From: Thermomonospora echinospora
Lineage (GTDB): Bacteria; Actinomycetota; Actinomycetes; Streptosporangiales; Streptosporangiaceae
Assembly (NCBI RefSeq): GCF_900108175.1
Contig: NZ_FNVO01000027.1
Span: 1-64,000, forward strand
Direction of reading: 5' to 3'
Length of the DNA stretch: 64,000 nucleotides
Shown here: positions 29,665 through 37,290 of the stretch, piece by piece
How the letters are laid out: each line of letters starts with the position of its first letter
Position numbering within the stretch: the first letter of the stretch is position 1
Position numbers and translations under genes: made by a program
Notes under the pieces: generated by a model
Told to the model about the DNA's origin: nothing
Database searches by the model: none
Seen by the model: the letters and a program-made list of their open reading frames with translations, nothing else

Positions 29665-31116
29665 TCAGATCTTCTCCAGTGTCCGCTGTGATGTTGGCGC
29701 GGCGAGGGACGCCCACAGGTGCATCGCCGCGTAGGCGCGCCACGGCCGCCAGCCCTCGGCACGTTCCCGCAGGTCCGCGGGGGAGCCGTCGCCCGTCAGG
29801 TTCCGTACGGCGTTACGCAGCCCCAGGTCGGCCGCCGGGAAGGCGTCCGGGTCGCCCAGCGCGCGCATGGCCACGTACGCCACCGTCCATGGTCCGACGC
29901 CCGGCAGGTCCAGCAGCCGCCGCGTCGTCTCGCCGGGGTCCGCGCCGCCGTCCAGGTCGAGCTTCCCGGAGGCCACGGCCCTGGCCAGCTCCCGCAGTGT
30001 CCGTTCCCGGGCGCCGGTCAGGCCGAGCCCGGACAGGTCGGCGTCCGCGACCGCCTCCGCCGCCGGGAACCGGTGCGTCAGCCCGCCCACCGGGCGGGGC
30101 AGCGGATCGCCGCACCGGGCGACCAGCCGTCCGGCCAGGGTGCGCGCCGCCGCCACCGACACCTGCTGGCCGAGCACCGCGCGCACGGCCATCTCGAACC
30201 CGTCGAAGGCGCCCGGCACCCGCAGCCCCGGCCGTACGGCCACCAGGGGCGCCAGCAGCCGGTCGCCGCCCAGCACCTCGTTCACCGCCTGCGGGTCGGC
30301 GTCCAGGTCCAGCAGCCTGCGGCACCGTGCGACCAGGCGGGACACGCCCCGCAGGTCAGGAGCGTCCGCCCGGAGCAGCACATGGCCGTCGCGGGGCAGC
30401 AGCTCGATCCGGTACGGTCCCGGGCCGGTACGGGCATAGCGTCCGTCGCCGACCTCCTCCACGCCCGGGATGGCCCGTGCCGCCAGGAAGTCCAGCAGGC
30501 CCGCCGCGTCGAACGGCGGCCGTACCGCCAGCCGCAGCTCCAGCGCGGACCCGTCGGCCGGGCGCGGGCCGCGCAACTGTGACGGCGTCTGCCCGTACGT
30601 CTCGCGCAGCGTCGCGTTGAACTGCCGGACGCTGCCGAACCCGGCCGCGAACGCCACGTCCGTCACCGGCATGGCGGTCTCCCGCAGTAGCCGCCGCGCC
30701 AACTGGAGCCGGCGGCTGCGCGCCACGGCCAGCGGCGGGGCGCCCAGCTCGGCCACGAACAGCCGGTGCAGATGCCGTTCGGTCACCGCCAGCCGGCACG
30801 CCAGCCCCCGCACCCCGTACTCGTCCACCACGCCATCGTCGATCAGCCGCAGTGCCCGCCGTACCAGGTCGCCCCGGAAGTCCCAGCCCGCCGACCCTGG
30901 GCACGCCTCCGGACGGCACCGCTTGCACGGCCGGAACCCGGCCGCCTCGGCCGCCGCCGCGTCCCGGTAGAACCGCACGTTGCGGCGTGCCGGGGTGCGC
31001 GCCGGGCAGATCGGCCGGCAGTAGATGCCGGTCGAGGTCACCGCCGTGAAGAACCGCCCGTCGAACCGGGGGTCCCGGGCGCTCACCGCCCGGTAACAGG
31101 AGTCGAAGTCGAGCAC
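29665..31116 (-). CDS. alkA: Ada regulatory-AlkA fusion: DNA-3-methyladenine glycosylase with AraC-type domain
   Basis: A 483-residue three-part protein. (1) Ada methyl-phosphotriester domain with Zn cysteines in GIYCRPICPA and FRPCKRCRPEACPG. (2) AraC helix-turn-helix (LACRLAVTERHLHRLFVAEL; VTDVAFAAGFGSVRQFNATL). (3) AlkA glycosylase with the HhH motif LLDLPGVGPWTVAYVAMRALG and the catalytic Asp in DAFPAADLGLR. It both senses methylated DNA to activate transcription and removes alkylated bases. GTG 31116 (VLDFDSCYRAVSARDPRFDG) matches the family start; a longer frame begins at 31149. Coupled to ogt. Confidence 0.93.
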   Translation of the reverse strand: MLDFDSCYRAVSARDPRFDGRFFTAVTSTGIYCRPICPARTPARRNVRFYRDAAAAEAAGFRPCKRCRPEACPGSAGWDFRGDLVRRALRLIDDGVVDEYGVRGLACRLAVTERHLHRLFVAELGAPPLAVARSRRLQLARRLLRETAMPVTDVAFAAGFGSVRQFNATLRETYGQTPSQLRGPRPADGSALELRLAVRPPFDAAGLLDFLAARAIPGVEEVGDGRYARTGPGPYRIELLPRDGHVLLRADAPDLRGVSRLVARCRRLLDLDADPQAVNEVLGGDRLLAPLVAVRPGLRVPGAFDGFEMAVRAVLGQQVSVAAARTLAGRLVARCGDPLPRPVGGLTHRFPAAEAVADADLSGLGLTGARERTLRELARAVASGKLDLDGGADPGETTRRLLDLPGVGPWTVAYVAMRALGDPDAFPAADLGLRNAVRNLTGDGSPADLRERAEGWRPWRAYAAMHLWASLAAPTSQRTLEKI

Positions 31117-31237
31117 ACCTTGAGTAAACCCCAGGCCCAACCCCTTCACCGGCGGGAATCAGACCTCACCGTGGCGCCGCCCGAAGCCTGCCGTGCAGGA
31201 GGCTGTTCATCCCCGAGAAGATCTAGATCAGGCGGGG

Positions 31238-31260
31238 TGACGGCCGGGCACGGCCCGTCA
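31238..31260 (-). terminator. Hairpin at the end of the GMC gene
   Basis: On the minus strand TGACGG and CCGTCA arms enclose further CC/GG pairs with one bulge, starting inside the GMC stop codon. A likely terminator for the leftward operon. Confidence 0.5.
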
Positions 31261-33021
31261 GCGCAGGGCCCGGGAGATCCGTGGATCGGTGGAGACGACG
31301 GGGTTCCCGTCGCGCACCCACGGCCGTCCGCCGAAGTGCTCGATGAAGATCTTTTCGGCGGTGCGGGTGGCCAGGGCCTGGGTGGTCAGGGTGGGGTTGG
31401 GCCCGCCGAGGGAGTTGGCGAGGGCGGAGTTGTCGGCCACGTACAGCCGCCGCACCCAGCGGCTCTCGGCGTCGGAGTCCAGCACCGAGTCGGCGGCCGA
31501 GCGTCCCATCCGCATGGACGAGTGGACGTGCAGCAGGAGCGGCGCCCAGTCGAACCGGTACACCCTGCGCGCTCCCGCCCTGCGGAGCAGTTCGGTGGCC
31601 TTGCGCGCCAGGAACTCGCGGTTGCCGACCGTCCGGCGGGTGCGCGCGCGGCCGTCGAGGACGACCTTGGGCACCGCGCCGTGCTCGTCGGGCGGGAAGG
31701 CCGACAGCAGCACCCTGTTGCGGCGCTGCACGTCGTCTCCGGTGAGGATGAGGATGTTCAGCAGGCGGTTGACGCCGTTGCCGAGGGCGTCCTTGAGTTC
31801 GGGGCCGAGCACCCGGCCGCTGCGGCCGTCCCACGGCCCCCGCATGCCGCGCCCGTTGGCGTACCGGCCGCGGATGCCGCTGTCGGACAGCGCCATGATG
31901 AACGCCTGCATGGCGGGCGGCAGCCCGAGGCCCTCCAGCGCGCCCCGGCCCGGGAAGTCGCAGCGCGCCGCCGAACTGGGCCCCTTGGACGAGCCGGTGT
32001 CCTCGTCGAACAGGCCGGTGACGCCGTCGAGGAAGTGGTCGGTGTAGCCGCGGCCCACCCAGCCGTTGGGGTTGGGCAGGCCGCTGTTGAGCCACAGCCG
32101 GGGCGTCTCGGTGGCGCCGCCCGCCAGCACGACGACCCTGGCGTCCTCGCGGTGCCGCTCGCCGGTCCTGCCGTCGCGCCAGGTGACCCCGGTCGCCACC
32201 GTCTCGCCGTCGCGCAGTTCGGTGTGCACCTTGACCACGAAGGCGTCGGGGATCAGCGTCGCGTTCCTTCCCTGAGGCGACCAGGCGGCGGCGGTCAGCG
32301 CCATCGGCACATAGCTGTTGTCGGTGGAGCGTTTGGCGAACTGGTTGCGGGGCGCGCGGATCGGCTCCATGCAGCCCTGGAGGCAGAAGCCGCAGTAGGT
32401 GCAGCCGGTGGCCTGCGGGTAGTGCAGCCGGGCCGGGTCGGTGGTGCGCCCGGCCGTACCGCCCGGCTGCAGGATGGCGTTCTCCTGCGGACGGTAGGAG
32501 GCGTGCAGCGTGTCCTTGGTGGTCTGTACGGGGATGCCGAGCTGTTCGGCGCCCCGGAAGAACACCGCCTCCTTGGTGCCCATGGCGGCGGTCTGCACCG
32601 GCAGGGTGGCCTCCACCCACTCGTAGTACGGCACCAGTTCCTCATACGGGAAGGGGAAGGCGTGCTCGGTGTCGTAGGCGTCGCGGTCCGGCCCTTCGTA
32701 ACCGGCGAACAGTCCGCGGAAGGCACGCGGGGAGTTGCCGTAGTAGTGCTGTGTGGTGCCGCCGACCCCGGCGACCTGGAGCACGTAGGAGTTCTGCGGC
32801 TCCTCGCGCAGCCAGGCGGGCTTGCTCCGGTCGGACGGCCCGAACCGCAGGAACCCGGTGAGCGGGTTGTTGGCGTCGTTCTCGTAGTGCGTCCACGAGG
32901 CGCGCGGATCGGTGTGGTGCGCGCCGGCCTCCAGCAGGAGGACGTCGAGGCCGGCCGCCGCCAGTTCCTTGGCCACCACGGGCCCGCCGCCGCCCGCCCC
33001 GACCACGATGACGTCGCGCAT
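31258..33021 (-). CDS. GMC oxidoreductase with an Fe-S-type cysteine motif
   Basis: A 587-residue flavoenzyme. FAD-binding start DVIVVGAGGGGPVVAKELAA, substrate side with HVHSSMRMG, and the C-terminal GGPNPTLTTQALA. Residues 207, 210, 213 and 217 form C-x2-C-x2-C-x3-C (GCTYCGFCLQGCMEP), reminiscent of the Fe-S site in the catalytic subunit of FAD-dependent glucose/gluconate dehydrogenases. It has no signal peptide of its own; the coupled upstream gene has a Tat signal, so the pair may be co-exported. ATG 33021 overlaps that gene's stop (TGATG). No cytochrome subunit is nearby; substrate unknown. Confidence 0.88.
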   Translation of the reverse strand: MRDVIVVGAGGGGPVVAKELAAAGLDVLLLEAGAHHTDPRASWTHYENDANNPLTGFLRFGPSDRSKPAWLREEPQNSYVLQVAGVGGTTQHYYGNSPRAFRGLFAGYEGPDRDAYDTEHAFPFPYEELVPYYEWVEATLPVQTAAMGTKEAVFFRGAEQLGIPVQTTKDTLHASYRPQENAILQPGGTAGRTTDPARLHYPQATGCTYCGFCLQGCMEPIRAPRNQFAKRSTDNSYVPMALTAAAWSPQGRNATLIPDAFVVKVHTELRDGETVATGVTWRDGRTGERHREDARVVVLAGGATETPRLWLNSGLPNPNGWVGRGYTDHFLDGVTGLFDEDTGSSKGPSSAARCDFPGRGALEGLGLPPAMQAFIMALSDSGIRGRYANGRGMRGPWDGRSGRVLGPELKDALGNGVNRLLNILILTGDDVQRRNRVLLSAFPPDEHGAVPKVVLDGRARTRRTVGNREFLARKATELLRRAGARRVYRFDWAPLLLHVHSSMRMGRSAADSVLDSDAESRWVRRLYVADNSALANSLGGPNPTLTTQALATRTAEKIFIEHFGGRPWVRDGNPVVSTDPRISRALR

Positions 33022-33866
33022 CAGCCGGTCACCTGCTTTCGCCCCTGGTAGTAGCCCCGGTGCTCGTCCCAGCCATCGGCCGAGGGCGTATAGCCGCAGA
33101 TCCGCCAGCCGACCGGACGTCCGCGCAGCCGTCTGGTCTGCGGGTCGAACACCGCCCATTCGGAGTAGGAGCCCAGCGCGGTCAGTTCCAGCAGCGCGCC
33201 CGCCAGGAACTTCAGCAGGCCGGACACCGATCCGCGCAGCGGCTCGGGCAGGTGCCGGTCCAGGATCGCGACCAGGGTGGGGTCGGGGCCCTCCAGCAGT
33301 TGGAAGACCCGTGCCTTGCGCGCGTACCTCAGCCGGGCGAACGGTGACAGGAACGGCCCGCCCACCGCGAGCGGATCGACGCGTACGGCCTCCAGGTTCA
33401 GCAGCAGCGCCACCACCGGCGCCAGCGGGATCGTCGCGTCGTTCTCCAGCAGCCTGCGCAGCCCCGCGTCGACGCGCCGGACCGTGCCGGCCTGCGCGTC
33501 CCCCTCCCTGGGCGCGGGCAGGGAGAGCGACCCGGCGCCCTGCACCAGGGCGCGCATGAGCGGGACGGCGACCTGGTCGGGGAACGGCAGGTACCGGTTC
33601 AGCGCGTCGACGAGGAAGGCGGGCACCCCGGCCTCGATGGCGCCCGGCTCCCGGCGAGGCGTGCCCTGCGCCCGGGAGTACGCGTCGGGGCCCGGCAACA
33701 CGAACACGGCCAGCCCGCTCATGGTGTCGGCCGTCAGCCGCGTCAGGGCGCGCAGCACCAGGGCGGAGTCGGCCGGGCCTGCCGCCCGGGCGACGCCCGT
33801 CAGCGGACCGGGGGCGGTGGCCGCGCCCGCGAGCCCGGTCGCGGTCAGGAAGGCGCGACGGTCCAT
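33021..33866 (-). CDS. Tat-signal small subunit partner of the GMC oxidoreductase
   Basis: A 281-residue protein. MDRRAFLTATGLAGAATAPG is a twin-arginine signal (RRAFL, then an Ala-rich core and cut site ARA-AG). The mature part is helical, with LVLRALTRLTADTMSGLAVFV and the C-terminal ALGSYSEWAVFDPQTRRLRG. This fits the gluconate 2-dehydrogenase subunit 3-like proteins (called DUF5987 in some actinobacteria) that partner GMC enzymes. ATG 33866 is chosen to place the twin arginine at residues 3-4. One-base overlap with the GMC gene. Confidence 0.75.
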   Translation of the reverse strand: MDRRAFLTATGLAGAATAPGPLTGVARAAGPADSALVLRALTRLTADTMSGLAVFVLPGPDAYSRAQGTPRREPGAIEAGVPAFLVDALNRYLPFPDQVAVPLMRALVQGAGSLSLPAPREGDAQAGTVRRVDAGLRRLLENDATIPLAPVVALLLNLEAVRVDPLAVGGPFLSPFARLRYARKARVFQLLEGPDPTLVAILDRHLPEPLRGSVSGLLKFLAGALLELTALGSYSEWAVFDPQTRRLRGRPVGWRICGYTPSADGWDEHRGYYQGRKQVTG

Positions 33867-34005
33867 CGGCCTCACCTCTCACCTCATGGGGGATCCGGAT
33901 TGGAGATGATGTCCCATTGCGACCACATTAAGTGATCTTGAAGTGGCCGAAAGTGTCCACCTCGCCGAGGTTTGACCGCGGAGGACCGGGCGGATCAGTC
34001 CGACT

Positions 34006-34053
34006 CGCCGATCCCGGGCACGCCTCCGGCCGGCACCGCTTGCACGGCCGGAA
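34006..34053. repeat. 48-bp copy of an ada/alkA coding fragment
   Basis: Matches 30889-30936 inside alkA (offset 3117) with few changes. Read on the minus strand it encodes FRPCKRCRPEACPGSA, the Zn-cysteine motif of the Ada domain, with unrelated sequence on both sides. It lies in the 291-bp gap between the NYN gene and the Tat-protein gene and is probably a relic of a lost ada-like gene or a small duplication. Confidence 0.75.
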
Positions 34054-34157
34054 GGGGAGAACCGAAGAATCCGGAATCGGCCGAGGTCGATTCGATCCTG
34101 AATGGCGGGCCGTCTTTTTCGACCCGATGAAAACGCCGGTTCCGGTCTTTTGTCGGG

Positions 34158-35162
34158 TCAGCCGGATTTGCCGACGCCGATGCCGAACTCGCGGTAGACG
34201 CGCTCCCAGAAACCGTCCCGCAGCCAGGTGCGGGCCTCCTGGTAGGGGCGCAGCGAACGGCCGAGTTCCTTTTCCGCCTCGATCAGCAGTTCCTTGTCGA
34301 TGACCGGCGGCAGGATCGGGCCGGGCAGCAGGTCGCGGATGTTGTCCCGGCCCCGCTCGAAGATCCACTTCTGGGCGACGTGCTCGCCGATCTCCAGCAT
34401 GTGGTGGCGGTCCGGGCCGAGCTTGCCGTCGCTGTTGCCCGGCACCGGCAGCGGCGAGCCCGCCCGGCCGCCGGCCGCCGGGATCGGCTTGGTCGCCGGG
34501 GCGCGCCCGGCGAACACCTGCGACGGCGAGGGCACCGGGGAGCTCTTGACGGCCGCCGAGGCCTCCCGGGCCGGAGCGGCCGGCGGGACGGCCAGCACCT
34601 TGGCCTTGGTGAAGTAGGGACGTAGGAAGTCCGCCGACAGCACCTCGACCGTGTCGGACTCCCACACCAGCCATTCGGCCTGGTTGGAGCCGTGGGTGGG
34701 CTCGACGCCCCACAGGTGCACCCGTACCCCATAGCGCTGGGCGGCCTCCACGGCGGGCAGCATGTCCTCGTCCCCGGCCAGCAGCACCGCGTCGGTGATG
34801 GCGCGGTGGCGGGCCAGCGCCTCCAGGTCGGCGCGCAACTGGGCGTCCACGCCCTTCTGCTGGCCCTGCGCGTTCAGGTTGCCCAGCCGCAGCTTCACCA
34901 GCGGCAGGTTGGCGATCACCCGCTGGTCGACCGTGGGCTGGCGGCGCGGGGCGGCGTCGAACCAGTAGACGCGCAGCAGCTCACCGCGCAGCCCTTCGGC
35001 GGCATGACCGGTCAGGGCCCGGATCAGCTTCTCGGCCGCCACCCGGTACTCGCGGCGCGAGGAGGCCTCCAGGAGCAGCGCCCCCGAGGCAGCGTAGAGA
35101 TAACCCGCGTCCACGAAGACGGCATAGCGGGCGGGCTGGGGAACTAGCTCCGAAGTAGCCAT
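34158..35162 (-). CDS. NYN domain (PIN-like) protein
   Basis: A 334-residue protein. The N-terminal NYN/PIN-like nuclease fold carries the acidic residues of the site: YAVFVDAGYLYAASG, KGVDAQLRADLEALAR, AVLLAGDEDMLPAVEAAQ and VWESDTVEVLSADFL. A Pro/Ala-rich linker (about 205-245) leads to a helical C-terminal domain (IGEHVAQKWIFERGRDNIRDLLPG ... YREFGIGVG). Such proteins are predicted RNases; target unknown. Start MATSELVPQPARYAVFVD. Monocistronic. Confidence 0.85.
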   Translation of the reverse strand: MATSELVPQPARYAVFVDAGYLYAASGALLLEASSRREYRVAAEKLIRALTGHAAEGLRGELLRVYWFDAAPRRQPTVDQRVIANLPLVKLRLGNLNAQGQQKGVDAQLRADLEALARHRAITDAVLLAGDEDMLPAVEAAQRYGVRVHLWGVEPTHGSNQAEWLVWESDTVEVLSADFLRPYFTKAKVLAVPPAAPAREASAAVKSSPVPSPSQVFAGRAPATKPIPAAGGRAGSPLPVPGNSDGKLGPDRHHMLEIGEHVAQKWIFERGRDNIRDLLPGPILPPVIDKELLIEAEKELGRSLRPYQEARTWLRDGFWERVYREFGIGVGKSG

Positions 35163-35326
35163 GGGCTTTCTACCTTATTCGCGTACGGGCGCCCGCGGAG
35201 CGGAACCGTCCACCCGAACGCGCCGTACAGCCCTCCGACCTGCCCGGTCACCGGTACGAACCGCCCTGTCCCGGGCGGTTCCGCGCCGTCTCCGAAAAAG
35301 GGCGACCCGACGCCGAAATCGGGAAA

Positions 35327-35551
35327 TCAGCGGGGCAGTGCGCTGTGCCGCCAGGCGCCGGGGCCGTGCGGCAGCGGCGTGCGCACCATCCGGGACCGAT
35401 CGGCCCAGGCCGACGTCCGCCGGGTGCCGCCGCCCGCCGCGGCGGACGCCGCCGCGGCGCGCGCCGACAGCACCGCCACCAGCGCGGCGATTTCCTCGGG
35501 CGTGGCGTCCCCCCGGACGACCTGAAGGAACGGCCTGCCTTCAGCGCTCAC
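35327..35551 (-). CDS. pccE: Acyl-CoA carboxylase epsilon subunit
   Basis: A 74-residue protein with the epsilon-subunit core FLQVVRGDATPEEIAALVAVLSAR at its N-terminus and the C-terminal SAWADRSRMVR. Epsilon stabilises the actinobacterial alpha-beta carboxylase complex. GTG 35551 is chosen because GGAGG sits 5 bp upstream (AAGGAGGCTCCG); the GTG at 35566 lacks one. It follows pccB by 37 bp on the same strand. Confidence 0.9.
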   Translation of the reverse strand: MSAEGRPFLQVVRGDATPEEIAALVAVLSARAAAASAAAGGGTRRTSAWADRSRMVRTPLPHGPGAWRHSALPR

Positions 35552-35588
35552 CGGAGCCTCCTTCACGGGTCACAGCGGTCACCGGGCC

Positions 35589-37190
35589 TCACAGCGGGAT
35601 GTTGCCGTGCTTCTTGGGCGGCAGCGCGGCCCGCTTGTCGCGCAGCGCCCGCAGCGCCCGGATCACCTGCCCGCGGGTCTCCGACGGCTTGATCACCGCG
35701 TCCACGTAGCCGCGCTCGGCGGCGATGTACGGGTTGGCCAGCGTGTCCTCGTACTCGGTGATCAGCTCGGCGCGGCGGGTGTCGGGGTCCTCGGCGGCCG
35801 CCAGCTCGCGCCGATACAGGATGTTGACCGCGCCCTGCGCGCCCATCACCGCGATCTGCGCGGTCGGCCAGGCCAGGTTGATGTCGGCGCCCAGGTGCTT
35901 GGAGCCCATCACGTCGTAGGCCCCGCCGTACGCCTTGCGGGTGATCACCGTGACCAGCGGGACGGTGGCCTCGGCGTAGGCGTACAGCAGCTTGGCGCCG
36001 CGCCGGATGATGCCGCCGAACTCCTGGTCGGTGCCGGGCAGGAAGCCGGGCACGTCCACGAACGTCAGCACCGGGATGTTGAACGCGTCGCAGGTGCGCA
36101 CGAACCGGGCCGCCTTCTCCGAGGCGTCGATGTCCAGGGTGCCGGCGAACTGCATGGGCTGGTTGGCCACCACGCCCACCGGGCGGCCCTCCACCCGGCC
36201 GTAGCCGACGATGATGTTGGGCGCGAACAGCGGCTGGACCTCCAGGAACTCCCCGTCGTCCACCACGTGCTCGATCACCGTGTGCATGTCGTACGGCTGG
36301 TTGGCCGAGTCGGGGATCAGCATGTCCAGCGGGGCGCCCTCGGCGTCCACCTCGTCCAGGTCGACCGGCACGTCGTAGGCGGGCGGGTCGGACATGTTGT
36401 TGGACGGCAGGTAGGACAGCAGCGCCTTGACGTACTCGAAGGCGTCCTCCTCGTCGGAGGCCTGGTAGTGCGCCACCCCGGACTTGGTGTTGTGCGAGTG
36501 GGCGCCGCCCAGCTCCTCCATCGTCACCGTCTCGCCGGTAACGGTCTTGATTACGTCCGGTCCGGTGATGAACATGTGCGAGGTCTGGTCGACCATCACG
36601 ATGAAGTCGGTGATCGCGGGGGAGTACACCGCGCCGCCCGCGCACGGGCCCATGACCAGCGAGATCTGCGGGATGACCCCGGAGGCGTGCACGTTGCGCT
36701 TGAAGATCTCCGCGTACAGGCCGAGCGCCACCACGCCCTCCTGGATGCGGGCGCCGCCGGAGTCGTTGATCCCGATCACCGGGCAGCCGGTCTTGAGGGC
36801 GTGGTCCATGACCTTGCAGATCTTCTCGCCGAAGACCTCGCCCAGGGAGCCGCCGGAGACGGTGAAGTCCTGGCTGAACACCGCCACGTGCCGGCCGTCC
36901 ACGGTGCCGTAGCCGGTGACGACCCCGTCACCGTAGGGACGGTTCTTGTCCATCCCGAAGTTGGTGGAGCGGTGCCGGGCCAGCTCGTCGAACTCCACGA
37001 AGGAGCCCGGGTCCAGCAGGGCGTCGATCCGCTCCCGGGCGGTCATCTTGCCCTTGGCATGCTGCTTTTCGACCGCCTTGGCCGAACCGGCGTGGACCGC
37101 CTCGTACCTGCGACGTTCCAGTTCCGCCAGCTTGCCTGCGGTGGTGTGGATGTCGATATCGCCCGTGGGCTCGGGAGCATGCATCGCCAT
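35589..37190 (-). CDS. pccB: Propionyl/acyl-CoA carboxylase beta subunit (carboxyltransferase)
   Basis: A 533-residue carboxyltransferase of standard length. N-half: [57 protein letters not shown] and [16 protein letters not shown] (oxyanion loop). C-half: [40 protein letters not shown] and [13 protein letters not shown]. It transfers CO2 from biotin to acyl-CoA, for methylmalonyl- or malonyl-CoA. Partners: the epsilon gene just downstream and the alpha gene at the left edge. ATG 37190 has no strong ribosome site; 37184 is equally possible. Confidence 0.94.
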   Translation of the reverse strand: MAMHAPEPTGDIDIHTTAGKLAELERRRYEAVHAGSAKAVEKQHAKGKMTARERIDALLDPGSFVEFDELARHRSTNFGMDKNRPYGDGVVTGYGTVDGRHVAVFSQDFTVSGGSLGEVFGEKICKVMDHALKTGCPVIGINDSGGARIQEGVVALGLYAEIFKRNVHASGVIPQISLVMGPCAGGAVYSPAITDFIVMVDQTSHMFITGPDVIKTVTGETVTMEELGGAHSHNTKSGVAHYQASDEEDAFEYVKALLSYLPSNNMSDPPAYDVPVDLDEVDAEGAPLDMLIPDSANQPYDMHTVIEHVVDDGEFLEVQPLFAPNIIVGYGRVEGRPVGVVANQPMQFAGTLDIDASEKAARFVRTCDAFNIPVLTFVDVPGFLPGTDQEFGGIIRRGAKLLYAYAEATVPLVTVITRKAYGGAYDVMGSKHLGADINLAWPTAQIAVMGAQGAVNILYRRELAAAEDPDTRRAELITEYEDTLANPYIAAERGYVDAVIKPSETRGQVIRALRALRDKRAALPPKKHGNIPL

Positions 37191-37278
37191 GAGCGCAAGG
37201 GTAACCGGGCCCTGACGGCGCTCTTCGGGCAGGTCCCGTACAGGCCCGGCCGCCCGTTTCGCGCCCGTTGCGGCTGAC

Positions 37279-37284
37279 TAGTCT
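37279..37284 (+). promoter_or_regulatory. -10 element of a probable leaderless ppc transcript
   Basis: TAGTCT (TAnnnT) ends six bases before the GTG of ppc at 37291, and no ribosome site is present. This is the spacing of leaderless actinobacterial mRNAs. The -35 region is not clear. Confidence 0.45.
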
Positions 37285-37290
37285 GAGGCC

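Noticed and set aside
33928-34713. A 261-codon minus-strand frame containing an Ada-like Cys motif
   Set aside because: Most of it overlaps the NYN gene in another frame; only the 48-bp motif copy is meaningful.
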